Below, piece by piece: positions 1 to 9,242 of a DNA stretch of 64,000 nt (position 1 is its first letter; each line of letters begins with the position of its first letter). The notes beneath the pieces are model-generated. The model was not told the DNA's origin. It did not search any database and saw nothing but the letters and a program-made list of their open reading frames with translations. The stretch spans positions 124,001 through 188,000 of the forward strand of contig NZ_LNYR01000001.1 of NCBI RefSeq assembly GCF_001467955.1, in the 5' to 3' direction. A program made the translations under genes and the position numbers. The DNA is from Legionella quateirensis (GTDB lineage Bacteria; Pseudomonadota; Gammaproteobacteria; Legionellales; Legionellaceae).

Positions 1-625
1 GTTATTGAGAAAGGATGATGCCATATTGGATAATCCTATTCCGGGTCAGGAAATGACTGCAGGCATCCGGCGTGGTGATGCAAAGCGAGTTTTTACCTTA
101 CAACTGGGACCTTATTGGGATGGTTTTGAACGTTTAACCCCTCAGGCTTATGCTTTGGCGGCGGTTTTTATCGCGCGAATGAACCGGGATAGGGATGCGG
201 CAAATAATATATTAAAAGTCTTGGATGCTACTTTTGTCTCCGGAAAACCCGATTTTTCAGTTGCAAAACCAGTGATTAAAAAGTATCAAAATGCTGAAAA
301 TGTACAAGAAATTATATCAAAACATGCCTACATGCTGACCGTACTTGCTTCCTTGCTTGAAGGCGCTCGAGATGATGGAGTGGTTCCAAGTTCTGAGTTT
401 CTTTGGTTAAAACCCGTGGATAGACGATTATGGTATATGCTTAATTGTGTAGGCAGACAAACACCTTACGCTGAGGTCGGTGGTCCATTTGCTCATTGGC
501 GTGCTGAAAAAGAGATGGGTCGTCGTTCTTTAGTCCCTATGATTGATGAAGCGATAAGAGCTTTGGAAATAGCAATTAAAGAGATTAAATTAACACCTCG
601 TCAAATGGGAGAGTTAGAGCCATGA
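1..625 (+). CDS. icmP: IcmP/DotM, type IVB coupling-complex protein (5' end missing)
   Basis: This is the C-terminal part of IcmP/DotM. The frame is already open at the first base (codons from position 2), so the start lies outside the window; the family is about 375 residues and about 207 are present. DotM is an inner-membrane partner of the DotL ATPase in the type IV coupling complex, and its cytoplasmic C-terminal domain recognises acidic Glu-rich effector signals. The N-terminal membrane segments are not in the window; what remains is the soluble domain, with no hydrophobic stretch. Its stop overlaps the icmO start (ATGA), indicating translational coupling. Identification rests on order and on features of the next genes. 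TTG at 5 is open but is not the true start. Confidence 0.9.
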   Translation, partial: LLRKDDAILDNPIPGQEMTAGIRRGDAKRVFTLQLGPYWDGFERLTPQAYALAAVFIARMNRDRDAANNILKVLDATFVSGKPDFSVAKPVIKKYQNAENVQEIISKHAYMLTVLASLLEGARDDGVVPSSEFLWLKPVDRRLWYMLNCVGRQTPYAEVGGPFAHWRAEKEMGRRSLVPMIDEAIRALEIAIKEIKLTPRQMGELEP

Positions 626-2973
626 TGCGCGGTATTGATAGTAGACATGAGTTAGATCCAACCCTTCTCCTAAGGGATACTCGAACTTTAACCCAAAGAT
701 TAGCGGATTTTTTTGCAGATCCCACGAATATTGCCATTTTACTGTTTGCCCTGTCCGCGGCAGCATATTATTTTTCTGAAGTAGCCACCTTATTAATGAT
801 AATTGGATCTTTATGTTTCCTCTACAGTTATACCCGAAAGCAAAAATTACCATTCCGTTTGCCACAAATTGCTCGCGTAAAAGATTATAATGATTTGAAG
901 CCGGGGATTAATAAACCCAATATAGCAAGAGGAATTGCATTTTTCGGAAATGATAGAAAAACGGGTGAAGAGCTGTGGTTTGCAAACGATGATATGAGAA
1001 CACATGCTCTAATCTTTGGCTCTACTGGTAGTGGTAAAACAGAATGTCTGGTCTCTCTTGCTTATAATGCACTGGTTCAGGGTAGTGGATTCATCTATGT
1101 GGATGGTAAAGGGGATAACTCTCTTTATGCAAAGGTCTTCTCTATGGTTCGAAGTATGGGGCGTGAAGATGACCTGCTGTTAATTAACTTTATGACTGGC
1201 GCACGGGATATTGTTGGCCCACAGGAAAAAAGGCTGTCTAATACGTTAAACCCTTTTTGTCAGGGTTCTTCCAGTATGTTAACCCAGTTGGTGGTGAGTT
1301 TGATGGGAGGATCAGGGCAATCCTCTGATGGTGATATGTGGAAAGGCCGTGCTATCGCGTTCGTTGAAGCTTTAATGCGTTTATTGGTTTATATGCGTGA
1401 TGATGGCGCTATTCTCCTGGATGCAAACTCCATACGAAATTATTTTGACCTTCAACGGCTGGAGTCCATAGTTATTGATAAGGTATTTCCTCGCGACGAT
1501 CAGGAGAGCGTTAATATCGAGCAGGTTCCCAAGCTGGTAACCGATCCGTTACGAAACTATTTGAATACTCTACCGGGTTACAATAAGGAAAAAAAAGGAA
1601 AACAGGTATCACAGGTGCTGGAGCAACATGGTTTTATTACAATGCAGTTAGTACGAAGCTTCTCATCACTAGCGGATACTTATGGTCATATTATTCGAAC
1701 CAATTTGGCTGAAGTGGATTTTAAAGACGTTGTTTTGAATCGACGAATTTTAGTAGTGCTATTACCTGCCCTGGAAAAATCTCCAGATGAGTTATCAAAC
1801 CTCGGCAAAATTATTGTGTCTTCATTAAAAGCCATGATGGCAGCAGGACTTGGTGAAGAAGTAGAAGGGGATTATCGCGACGTTATTTTAAGAAAACCTA
1901 CCAATGCACCTACACCTTATATGTGTATTCTTGATGAGTACGGATATTATGCGGTTCAAGGCTTCGCCGTAGTACCCGCTCAGGCACGTTCTTTAGGATT
2001 CTCAGCCATATTTGCGGGACAGGATTTACCGGCATTCCAAAAAGCATCTAAAGAAGAAGCCGCATCAATTGGCGCTAACACGAACATTAAAATATGTATG
2101 AAACTGGAAGATCCGACCGAAACCTGGGATTTCTTCACTAAAACAGCAGGTGAAGCCTACGTTACAAAAGTGGATTCATTTCAAACTAAAGATACCAGTA
2201 TCGCCAATAGTTATATGGATACAAAAAGTTCATCATTTGAAAAACGATCTCGTGTGGATTTATTGGACTTAAAAGAACAGACCGAGGGTGAAGCTCATAT
2301 ATTCTTTAAATCCAAAATTGTTCGGGCACGGATGTTTTATGCGAATCCAAAACCAGTTAAACAATTGAAAATTAATCAATTTTTGAAAGTGGAACCACCA
2401 CCTGATGATTATCTGATGAAGTTACAAAAACAGTTGTCATCATTCCAACAAATATTGGACAGTGGTGATTTAAGCATAAATAAAGACGTTGAAAATGAAG
2501 AGATCACGTTAATTACCAAAGCTTTAAGAGAATCGAATATTGAGGAGCCTATTGAACGAGGAGTTGCGGCATTAATCGCGTTCCACGGTCATAATGAGCC
2601 AGAACCCGTTGAGGATATTATAGAAGAAGAAGTTGAAGGTGCTTTGACTATATTTAGTACTCTTAGGATTAACCGTAATGCTCCTCCAATTTTAGCCAGC
2701 GACAAAGCGGCATTTTCTGAGTCTTTACTGCCTATTAATGAAACAAGAAATCAGATGATGATGATAGAGCGACTGGCTGGAGCTAAAGATAAATATGCCG
2801 GGACTGTTGCGAATGAATTGATTAAGGACTTCCAATTGGCAACAAGTTATCCTCCTGAAGAACGCGATGTAATTGATCCTCAGGAACTGACTGATGTCGT
2901 AAAAAGTTTATCTTCCCGAATTGCTCTTGAACGTGAGAAAGCCATTAAAAAAAGTGAGGAAGAGTTATCCTGA
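622..2973 (+). CDS. icmO: IcmO/DotL, type IV coupling ATPase
   Basis: This VirD4/TraG-like coupling ATPase receives effectors at the cytoplasmic face of the Dot/Icm system. Two hydrophobic segments lie at about residues 36-70, followed by a Walker A motif GSTGSGKT at 133-140, and a Walker B-like ILDEYG near residue 433. At 783 aa it has the length typical of DotL, including the long C-terminal tail (about 600-783) that in L. pneumophila binds IcmJ/DotN, IcmS-IcmW and LvgA. The start overlaps the icmP stop by four bases. No damage is visible. It is followed by an unusually long gap before icmN. Confidence 0.97.
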   Translation: MMRGIDSRHELDPTLLLRDTRTLTQRLADFFADPTNIAILLFALSAAAYYFSEVATLLMIIGSLCFLYSYTRKQKLPFRLPQIARVKDYNDLKPGINKPNIARGIAFFGNDRKTGEELWFANDDMRTHALIFGSTGSGKTECLVSLAYNALVQGSGFIYVDGKGDNSLYAKVFSMVRSMGREDDLLLINFMTGARDIVGPQEKRLSNTLNPFCQGSSSMLTQLVVSLMGGSGQSSDGDMWKGRAIAFVEALMRLLVYMRDDGAILLDANSIRNYFDLQRLESIVIDKVFPRDDQESVNIEQVPKLVTDPLRNYLNTLPGYNKEKKGKQVSQVLEQHGFITMQLVRSFSSLADTYGHIIRTNLAEVDFKDVVLNRRILVVLLPALEKSPDELSNLGKIIVSSLKAMMAAGLGEEVEGDYRDVILRKPTNAPTPYMCILDEYGYYAVQGFAVVPAQARSLGFSAIFAGQDLPAFQKASKEEAASIGANTNIKICMKLEDPTETWDFFTKTAGEAYVTKVDSFQTKDTSIANSYMDTKSSSFEKRSRVDLLDLKEQTEGEAHIFFKSKIVRARMFYANPKPVKQLKINQFLKVEPPPDDYLMKLQKQLSSFQQILDSGDLSINKDVENEEITLITKALRESNIEEPIERGVAALIAFHGHNEPEPVEDIIEEEVEGALTIFSTLRINRNAPPILASDKAAFSESLLPINETRNQMMMIERLAGAKDKYAGTVANELIKDFQLATSYPPEERDVIDPQELTDVVKSLSSRIALEREKAIKKSEEELS

Positions 2974-3467
2974 CGAACTCATTAATTAGTCTGCCTTTGG
3001 AGAACCTTCACTGAGTTCAGGATGACTTTTAAAACAACAGTCATCCCGAGTGAAACGAGGGTTCTCCGGAAAGTGGCTGGAACACCAGTACAGTGCTACT
3101 TTGAAGGAGGGTACTGCGTTCTGGAGGACTAAATTCCCAGGTTAATGAGATGTTACGACCTTGTCAGTAGGACGAGTGAACGCTTAACTATTGGTACTTT
3201 GATACATCGGTACTCTTTGATGCTTACAGGCTTTCTTATTCAACAATCCAAAAGTATTATCGCAATTCATTGTGCCTTTATTTTCTCCATAATCAATCAA
3301 AATAACACTACTCCATAGAGCAGCATAAATAAATTCTTTAAAAAAATAGCAATTTTATTAATTTCATTGTAACGTAATGATTTGTATGTTTTTATTATCG
3401 GTTGTTTGGTTAAGATAGTTAGACATAGATAACACATGAAGTCTATTTTCAAAAATGGGGATAACGG
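2974..3467. other. 494-bp gap between icmO and icmN
   Basis: No convincing gene lies here. The left third holds a palindromic repeat (2999-3067) and a further short inverted pair CAGTAC/GTACTG. On the - strand a 28-codon open frame (3184-3270) ends in TAA and encodes two cysteines. Its frame stays open upstream through a T7 run, where a second ATG-initiated frame could join it by slippage. This looks like the remains of a small gene, but the evidence is weak. The right end is AT-rich and must hold the icmN promoter, since the gap and palindrome would separate it from icmPO transcription. Confidence 0.5.
2999..3067. repeat. Palindromic interspersed repeat
   Basis: The left arm (2999-3027) begins GGAGAACC and ends GGATGACT. 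The right arm (3039-3067) is its imperfect reverse complement, starting AGTCATCC and ending GGTTCTCC, with an 11-base loop. The outer eight bases of each arm pair perfectly and the centres partly pair. The right arm resembles the widespread GTCATCCCGAG...GGAGA type palindromes found between genes in Legionella and other bacteria (established knowledge, not checked here). In RNA it would form a long hairpin directly after icmO and could protect or end the icmPO message. Confidence 0.75.
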
Positions 3468-4040
3468 GTGAGATCAGTGCGTACTAACTACATCATTGTA
3501 ATGATCCGCGTCATTGGGTTGATTGGCTTGCTTTTGGTAAGTGCTTGTCATCGTTCCAAATATATTCCAGATGAAGATGATCCAAAGCTGCCTTGTAAAG
3601 TTGAAGGTGCCTGTGACTCAACGATCATGAAATATTTTACCAAATTGAACAGAAGCGGTATAAAAGTAGTGACTATAGGTCAGGATTATTTGATCAGTAT
3701 CCCGGCAAGCGCATTGTTTGACGATCAAACTCCCCATATAAAATGGTCTTCATATGGTTTATTGAATGAAATATCCACGTTTCTTAAACAGTTTCGAAAA
3801 GTAGCAATTACTGTAACCAGTTACAGTAGTAAATATGTATCCGTTCAAAGAGAACGGGCATTAACTTTAGCCAGATCTCGAGTTGTGGGTGAATATTTAT
3901 GGTCTCAAGGAATTGACAGCCGTTTTATCTTTACACAAGGATTAGGTAGTGATAAACCTATAGTAAGTTTTAATCAGGGTGGCGATACATCACCGAATGC
4001 CCGAGTTGAAATTACTTTTAGACGTGCTGTGGTAAATTGA
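3468..4040 (+). CDS. icmN: IcmN/DotK, outer-membrane lipoprotein with OmpA-like domain
   Basis: This 190-residue lipoprotein has a hydrophobic leader and lipobox LVSAC with the acylated cysteine at position 27. The C-terminal half is OmpA/MotB-like, with the pattern around NARVEITF typical of peptidoglycan-binding domains. DotK is a peripheral component of the outer-membrane core complex of the Dot/Icm machine. The start is a GTG preceded by a GGGGATAA-type site; an internal ATG at codon 12 is an alternative that still leaves a signal peptide. The gene begins the icmN-M-L-K-E-G-C-D run with short gaps. It is also known as lphA. Confidence 0.93.
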   Translation: MRSVRTNYIIVMIRVIGLIGLLLVSACHRSKYIPDEDDPKLPCKVEGACDSTIMKYFTKLNRSGIKVVTIGQDYLISIPASALFDDQTPHIKWSSYGLLNEISTFLKQFRKVAITVTSYSSKYVSVQRERALTLARSRVVGEYLWSQGIDSRFIFTQGLGSDKPIVSFNQGGDTSPNARVEITFRRAVVN

Positions 4041-4047
4041 GGAAGTT

Positions 4048-4332
4048 ATGAGCCGGGAAAATTGGTTATTAATAAAAAGAAATAAAAACTTTAATGTTAA
4101 TATTTACCGAAGCGGGCTGGTAGTTTTAATTTTATCACTTTTAATGAGTACTATTATTGGTGTATTAATATTTTATGTTTACCTGCATCAACCAGAGCGA
4201 GATTATTATGCAACCAGTGGGGTAACTCCTCCGATCAAGCTTACGTCGATGCCGACACCAAACGAATCATCTGTACCTTTATTAGAGCCTGATCCGCCAA
4301 CAGATGATGTACCAAGGGTTATACCGCAATAA
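4048..4332 (+). CDS. icmM: IcmM/DotJ, inner-membrane protein
   Basis: This is a 94-residue protein with one transmembrane segment at about residues 20-46 and a short proline-rich periplasmic tail. DotJ is a shortened paralogue of DotI (the next gene): both share a cytoplasmic N-terminus, one membrane helix and a following Tyr-Phe/Tyr-Ala-Thr motif (DYYATSG here, RYFATTING in DotI). The two form a hetero-complex in the inner membrane. The gene lies seven bases after icmN and twelve before icmL. Length and order match the family. Confidence 0.93.
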   Translation: MSRENWLLIKRNKNFNVNIYRSGLVVLILSLLMSTIIGVLIFYVYLHQPERDYYATSGVTPPIKLTSMPTPNESSVPLLEPDPPTDDVPRVIPQ

Positions 4333-4344
4333 ATAGAGGATATT

Positions 4345-4983
4345 ATGGCTGAAGATGCCTTAACAGTTGTAGCATTAAGAAATCAGTTTTATAAAGATAG
4401 CCAGCGTAAAGTAATATTAGCGCTTCTGATTGCTATTGTGGTTAATTTTGTTTTGGGATCGTTGCTGATTTATATAATAACGCATCCTCCGGCTCCTCGA
4501 TATTTTGCAACAACAATTAATGGACGTATTACGCCTCTTTTTCCTTTAAATGAACCGAACCAATCAGATTCAGCCGTATTGCAATGGGCGAATCAGGCCG
4601 CAATAGCAGCATTTACTTATAACTTCGTTAACTATAGAGATGAGTTGCAGGCATCGTCAGGTTTCTTTACTGCTGATGGCTGGGATCAGTTTCTTAATGC
4701 CCTCCAGTCTTCAAATAATCTGGATGCAGTAAAGGCTAAGAAATTGATTGTTTCAGCTGTAGCAACCCGTGCACCCATTATTTTACAAAAAGGGGTATTA
4801 AATGGCAGCTTTTCGTGGCGGGTACAGATGCCTATACTCGTTACTTATCAGAGTGCCAGCGAATTTACTCAACAAAATAACGTTGTAACCATGTTGATTA
4901 CGCGTGTATCCACTTTAAATTCTCCTCGTGGTATTGGTATATCACAATTTGTAGTCGGACCTGCCAGTGGTGGGGTGAGTTAA
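4345..4983 (+). CDS. icmL: IcmL/DotI, inner-membrane component with NTF2-like periplasmic domain
   Basis: This 212-residue bitopic protein has a transmembrane helix at about 24-48 followed by a periplasmic domain of the VirB8/TraM-like NTF2 fold, as known for DotI. The order is a short cytoplasmic tail, helix, RYFATT motif, then the soluble domain from about residue 75. DotI assembles with DotJ and is essential for the secretion machine. The stop TAA shares its last base with the ATG of icmK, which suggests translational coupling. No anomalies are seen. Confidence 0.95.
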   Translation: MAEDALTVVALRNQFYKDSQRKVILALLIAIVVNFVLGSLLIYIITHPPAPRYFATTINGRITPLFPLNEPNQSDSAVLQWANQAAIAAFTYNFVNYRDELQASSGFFTADGWDQFLNALQSSNNLDAVKAKKLIVSAVATRAPIILQKGVLNGSFSWRVQMPILVTYQSASEFTQQNNVVTMLITRVSTLNSPRGIGISQFVVGPASGGVS

Positions 4984-6080
4984 TGATGAACAAAGCAAAA
5001 ATGAAATTTAAAGTACAAATTATCGTTGGAGTACTCTGCTCTATATCCTTGGGAAGTTACGCAGCGAATCAGGGTGATGACGCACAGCAGGCTTTACAAC
5101 AATTACGTTTGCTGCAGCAAAAATTATCTCAGAATCCTGGTCAGGATGGTCAAGGATCTAATGATTCAAGTGGAAATTCTGCTCCGCCTGCAGCCAATGT
5201 GACAACTCAATCACCTCCAAGTACTGCTCAGACTCCAACTCCACAGACAAAGCAGTCACAGAATCCTGCAAGCGGTGATAATCAGGCAATTTCTCAATCA
5301 GAAACTGAAATCATTGATAATAAAGCATTTAAAGATATGACTCGTAATTTGTATCCTTTAAATCCAGAACAAATTGTTCGTTTAAAGCAAATGTATCAGA
5401 CAACAGAGTATGCTCAGGCATCTACCGCGGGGACTCCTCCAAAGCCTACCGCAACATCGCAATTTGTTAATTTGTCACCTGGGTCTACCCCGCCGGTGAT
5501 CAGATTATCTCAAGGGTTTGTTTCTTCCCTGGTTTTTCTGGATTCTACTGGTGCTCCATGGCCGATATCAGCCTATGATTTGGGCGATCCTTCTGCATTT
5601 AATATTCAATGGGATAAGACCAGTAATACGTTAATGATTCAGGCAATGAAGTTATATAATTACGGTAATCTGGCTGTGCGGTTAAGAGGTTTGAATACAC
5701 CTGTAATGTTAACTTTAATTCCTGGACAGAAAGCAGTTGATTATCGAGTTGATTTGCGTGTTCAAGGATATGGTCCTAACGCAAAAACCATGCCTATGGA
5801 AGAGGGGATACCCCCTTCAGCCAGCGATATATTACTTCATGTTCTGGATGGTGTACCTCCTGCTGGAAGTTCACGATTAGTAGTTAGTGGTGGTGATGCA
5901 CGTGCATGGTTATCCAATAATAAGATGTATGTTAGAACCAATCTCACTATATTGTCACCGGGCTGGTTAGCAAGCATGACCAGTGCAGATGGAACGCATG
6001 CTTATGAAATGCAAAAATCTCCGGTGTTATTAGTGTCCTGGCATGGTAAAGTCATGCAACTTAAGGTGGAAGGGTTATAA
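4983..6080 (+). CDS. icmK: IcmK/DotH, outer-membrane core protein
   Basis: The protein has 365 residues with a Sec signal peptide (hydrophobic to about residue 27, cleavage after SYA). A Gln/Pro/Ser-rich linker follows at about 30-115, then a folded C-terminal part with a VirB9-like beta-sandwich. DotH is a ring-forming member of the outer-membrane core with DotC, DotD, DotG and DotK. The start uses the first of two consecutive ATG codons, overlapping the icmL stop by one base. The linker composition is typical for the family. The gene ends four bases before icmE. Confidence 0.94.
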   Translation: MMNKAKMKFKVQIIVGVLCSISLGSYAANQGDDAQQALQQLRLLQQKLSQNPGQDGQGSNDSSGNSAPPAANVTTQSPPSTAQTPTPQTKQSQNPASGDNQAISQSETEIIDNKAFKDMTRNLYPLNPEQIVRLKQMYQTTEYAQASTAGTPPKPTATSQFVNLSPGSTPPVIRLSQGFVSSLVFLDSTGAPWPISAYDLGDPSAFNIQWDKTSNTLMIQAMKLYNYGNLAVRLRGLNTPVMLTLIPGQKAVDYRVDLRVQGYGPNAKTMPMEEGIPPSASDILLHVLDGVPPAGSSRLVVSGGDARAWLSNNKMYVRTNLTILSPGWLASMTSADGTHAYEMQKSPVLLVSWHGKVMQLKVEGL

Positions 6081-6084
6081 GCAA

Positions 6085-9000
6085 ATGGCAAGCAGAAAAG
6101 AAAATATTAAGTCACTGTTTTCCAATACTCGAACTCGAGTGATTATCATTTTTACGTTAATCCTGTTGGTTGTTGCAGTAGTTATTGGATACATGAAGCT
6201 TCGAAGTTCTATTCAAGGCCCTTTGTCAAAAGCTGCAGTTAGTGTCACACCAGGAATTCAATCTATTCCTGGTGTGCTTGATCCAACAGCACAATATGCC
6301 AAATTGCAGGAAGAGCAGAATGTTACTCAGGCAAAACAGGCTGAAACAACTGGCGGTAGCGCTATACCAACCATTATTCGTACCCAGGCTTTGGGTGAAG
6401 GGGTAGGTGTTATTGGTTCGCAAAATGGGCAGAGTGGAGTAGGTTTTTCTGCTTTAGCCCGAGAAGATGATGAGGGTGCACAAAGAAGTTTATGGATACA
6501 GGATTTGCAAAATGGCAGTTGCAGTAAATCAGTCATTACAAAAGTTGTAAATCAGGGTGCTCTATTAAATGATTTGAAGCAAGCATGCAGTTGCGTGCAG
6601 CTCAAGGACAGTGGCTTTGTTCTAAAGGATCTGGAACAAGTTTGTGAGTGCAAAGAGTTAAAAGCCGCAGGCTATAACGCCAGACAACTCAAAGAAGCCG
6701 GTTACACAGCGGGACGACTAAGGACTTGCGGTTTTGATGCGTGTGAGTTACGAAATGCGGGATTTACCGCGCAGGAAATGAAAGATGGTGGATTTTCTGA
6801 TGGTGAATTAAAGGGAGCTGGATATTCTGATAATGAAATCGCCAAGGCCAGCGGTTTACCTGATGGGATAACTGCAGATGACGTAAGAAAAGCCGGATGT
6901 GGTGTTGCTGCCTTAACAAAATTGCGTAAAGCGGGTGTATCTGCTTCTGCAATCAGAAAAATTACGGGATGTACTGCAGAACAGTTAAAAGCAGCTGGAT
7001 ACACTGCTCAAGAGTTGAAAGATGCCGGTTTCAGTGCGGCAGATTTAAAGAAAGCAGGTTTTTCAGCTGATGAATTAAGAGCAGCCGGGTTTACTGCTCG
7101 CGATTTATTAAATGCAGGATTTACACCAGAAGATTTGGCCAAGGCTGGTTTCACTGCTGCGCAAATTAGAGCCGCTGGAGCGGAACTACCTCCTGGAATA
7201 ACACCCACCGATGTGAAAAACGCTGGATGTGATGTTGATGTATTAAAAAAACAAAGAGCTGCTGGAGTCAGTGCTGCATTAATAAAGCAATATGCTGGAT
7301 GCAGTGCGCAGGCATTAAAGGCTGCTGGTTTTAGTGACGCAGAATTGGCAGATGCCGGATTTACTCCGCAAGAGATTAGCGCCGCAGGTGCCTTGTCCGA
7401 TGCAGATGTTAAGGCAGCAGGTTGTGATCCCGATAAGTTGAAGAAACTGTTTAATGCCGGAGTTTCTGCTAAACGCATCAAAGAATTAAATGGCTGTAGC
7501 GCACAAGCATTAAAAAATGCCGGCTTTGATGCTAAATCATTAATGGATGCCGGGTTTACGCCTGCTGAATTACTCGCTGCAGGTTTTACCCAGAAGCAAT
7601 TACAAGATGCCGGTTTAAGTCCAGCAGATATAATAGCCAGTGGCAGGGCAGCGGATTGCAGTGTTGAGTCATTAAAAAAAGCCAGGGCTGCAGGAGTAAG
7701 TGCTCTGACTATCAAGCAAACTATGGGCTGTTCTGCTGCGGCATTAAAAGCAGCTGGTTATACGGCAAAAGAGTTGAAAGATGCAGGATTTACTGCTGCT
7801 GAATTAAAAGCTGCTGGTTTTAGCGCGAAGGATCTGAAAGATGCTGGTTTTAGTGCCAAGGAATTACGCGATGCGGGATTTTCAGCACAAGAATTGAAAG
7901 CTGCAGGTTTTAGTGCAAAAGAACTTAAGGATGCCGGGTTTAGTGCGGCAGAATTGAAAGCTGCAGGTTTTTCAGCAGCTCAACTTAAAGCAGCTGGATT
8001 CAGTGCAAAAGACTTAAAGGATGCAGGATTTTCCGCTGCAGAATTAAAGAGTGCAGGATTTAGCGCCAAAGAACTTAAGGACGCAGGTTTTTCAGCTTCT
8101 GATTTAAAAAATGCAGGATTCAGTGCCAAAGATTTAAAAGATGCAGGGTTCTCAGCTTCAGATTTGAAAAGTGCTGGATATAGTGCGGCGGAACTTCGAA
8201 ATGCAGGTTATACCGCGGCTGAATTAAAAGAAGCAGGGTTCACTGCAGGTCAATTGCAAGCTGCCGGATTCTCTGCTGCTGAGTCAAGCATGGCGGGTTT
8301 GCAAGATCCCAATTTACAACAAAATCCTTCCTCGATGTTAAGTGTTCCCGGTTTTCCCGGACAGCAAACATCTAACTCGCAGGTTGGTTCCAGTAGTGAT
8401 CAGCTGCAGGCAATTTTGAATAAACAAAATCAACAAATGGCGGAACAAAAATACCAACAAAAAATTCAGCAAAGAACTTCGGATATGCTTTCTGCAGCCA
8501 ATCAATCAATTCAAGTCTGGAAAACTGTCAGTACCCAGGTATACACGGCAGGAACCGAGGAAAAACCTGCAGCAGCGAGTGAAATAGCACCGGCCGGCTC
8601 AGCGACAAATGCTGGATCCCAGGGAGGACAGGCACAGAACAATGCACCTGCTCAAAAGGCTATTATTAAAACGGGTGATATTGTATTTGCTGTGATGGAT
8701 ACATCAGTAAACAGTGATGAACCAGGCCCCATTTTAGCAACTATAGTAACCGGAAAATTGAAAGGGGCTAAATTGATAGGTAGCTTTAATCTACCATCCA
8801 ATGCAGATAAAATGGTTATCACATTTAACACGATGTCAGTGCCTGGAGCAGCCAAAACTACGTCTATATCTGCTTTCGCAATTGATCCCAATACAGCAAG
8901 AACTGCGTTGTCTAGTAGAACAGACCATCATTATTTAATGCGTTATGGTTCTTTATTCGCATCTTCCTTTATTGAAGGTTTTGGTAATGCATTTCAGTCA

Positions 9001-9225
9001 GCAAATACTACCGTAAGCATTGGTGGAACCGGTGGTGGAAATAATATTACTGTATCCAATGGTATTGGCCGATCCTCCCTTGAGAATGCCGTTATCGGTT
9101 TGGCAACAGTAGGCAAAAGTTGGGGACAACAGGCCCAGCAATTATTTAATACCCCAACTACAGTTGAAGTATTTTCGGGAACTGGTTTGGGAATTTTATT
9201 TACTCAGGATGTAACAACTATTTAA
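6085..9225 (+). CDS. icmE: IcmE/DotG, VirB10-like channel protein with repeat domain
   Basis: DotG spans both membranes and forms the central channel. From the chosen ATG at 6085 (GGAAGGG about 7-13 bases upstream) the protein has 1046 residues, close to the L. pneumophila length. An upstream in-frame ATG at 6043 lies inside icmK and is rejected. Residues about 15-36 are a membrane helix. Residues about 165-735 are a long array of ten-residue units of the AGFSAxELKD type, broken by cysteine-containing superunits. The C-terminal 190 residues are the VirB10/TrbI-like domain. The gap to icmG is 17 bases. Confidence 0.96.
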   Translation: MASRKENIKSLFSNTRTRVIIIFTLILLVVAVVIGYMKLRSSIQGPLSKAAVSVTPGIQSIPGVLDPTAQYAKLQEEQNVTQAKQAETTGGSAIPTIIRTQALGEGVGVIGSQNGQSGVGFSALAREDDEGAQRSLWIQDLQNGSCSKSVITKVVNQGALLNDLKQACSCVQLKDSGFVLKDLEQVCECKELKAAGYNARQLKEAGYTAGRLRTCGFDACELRNAGFTAQEMKDGGFSDGELKGAGYSDNEIAKASGLPDGITADDVRKAGCGVAALTKLRKAGVSASAIRKITGCTAEQLKAAGYTAQELKDAGFSAADLKKAGFSADELRAAGFTARDLLNAGFTPEDLAKAGFTAAQIRAAGAELPPGITPTDVKNAGCDVDVLKKQRAAGVSAALIKQYAGCSAQALKAAGFSDAELADAGFTPQEISAAGALSDADVKAAGCDPDKLKKLFNAGVSAKRIKELNGCSAQALKNAGFDAKSLMDAGFTPAELLAAGFTQKQLQDAGLSPADIIASGRAADCSVESLKKARAAGVSALTIKQTMGCSAAALKAAGYTAKELKDAGFTAAELKAAGFSAKDLKDAGFSAKELRDAGFSAQELKAAGFSAKELKDAGFSAAELKAAGFSAAQLKAAGFSAKDLKDAGFSAAELKSAGFSAKELKDAGFSASDLKNAGFSAKDLKDAGFSASDLKSAGYSAAELRNAGYTAAELKEAGFTAGQLQAAGFSAAESSMAGLQDPNLQQNPSSMLSVPGFPGQQTSNSQVGSSSDQLQAILNKQNQQMAEQKYQQKIQQRTSDMLSAANQSIQVWKTVSTQVYTAGTEEKPAAASEIAPAGSATNAGSQGGQAQNNAPAQKAIIKTGDIVFAVMDTSVNSDEPGPILATIVTGKLKGAKLIGSFNLPSNADKMVITFNTMSVPGAAKTTSISAFAIDPNTARTALSSRTDHHYLMRYGSLFASSFIEGFGNAFQSANTTVSIGGTGGGNNITVSNGIGRSSLENAVIGLATVGKSWGQQAQQLFNTPTTVEVFSGTGLGILFTQDVTTI
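7753..8292 (+). repeat. Eighteen consecutive 30-bp coding repeats in icmE
   Basis: Here the DotG array is at its most regular: eighteen ten-residue units in a row without interruption, each starting AG[FY][ST]A and ending in a Leu-Lys-Asp/Ala pattern. The protein repeat is well kept while third codon positions vary, so purifying selection on the protein is more likely than very recent DNA duplication. Units at the two ends (AGYTA-type) differ from the central AGFSA-type. Copy number could vary between strains through recombination. Confidence 0.95.
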
Positions 9226-9242
9226 CTTGATGGCAGAGAATA

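Noticed and set aside
7008-7715. 235-codon open frame on the - strand inside icmE
   Set aside because: It is the mirror of the regular repeat-coding sequence of DotG; repeats lacking stops on both strands produce such shadows.
7753-8292. CRISPR-like periodic repeats
   Set aside because: The 30-bp periodicity codes for ten-residue protein units in frame, with no unique spacers.
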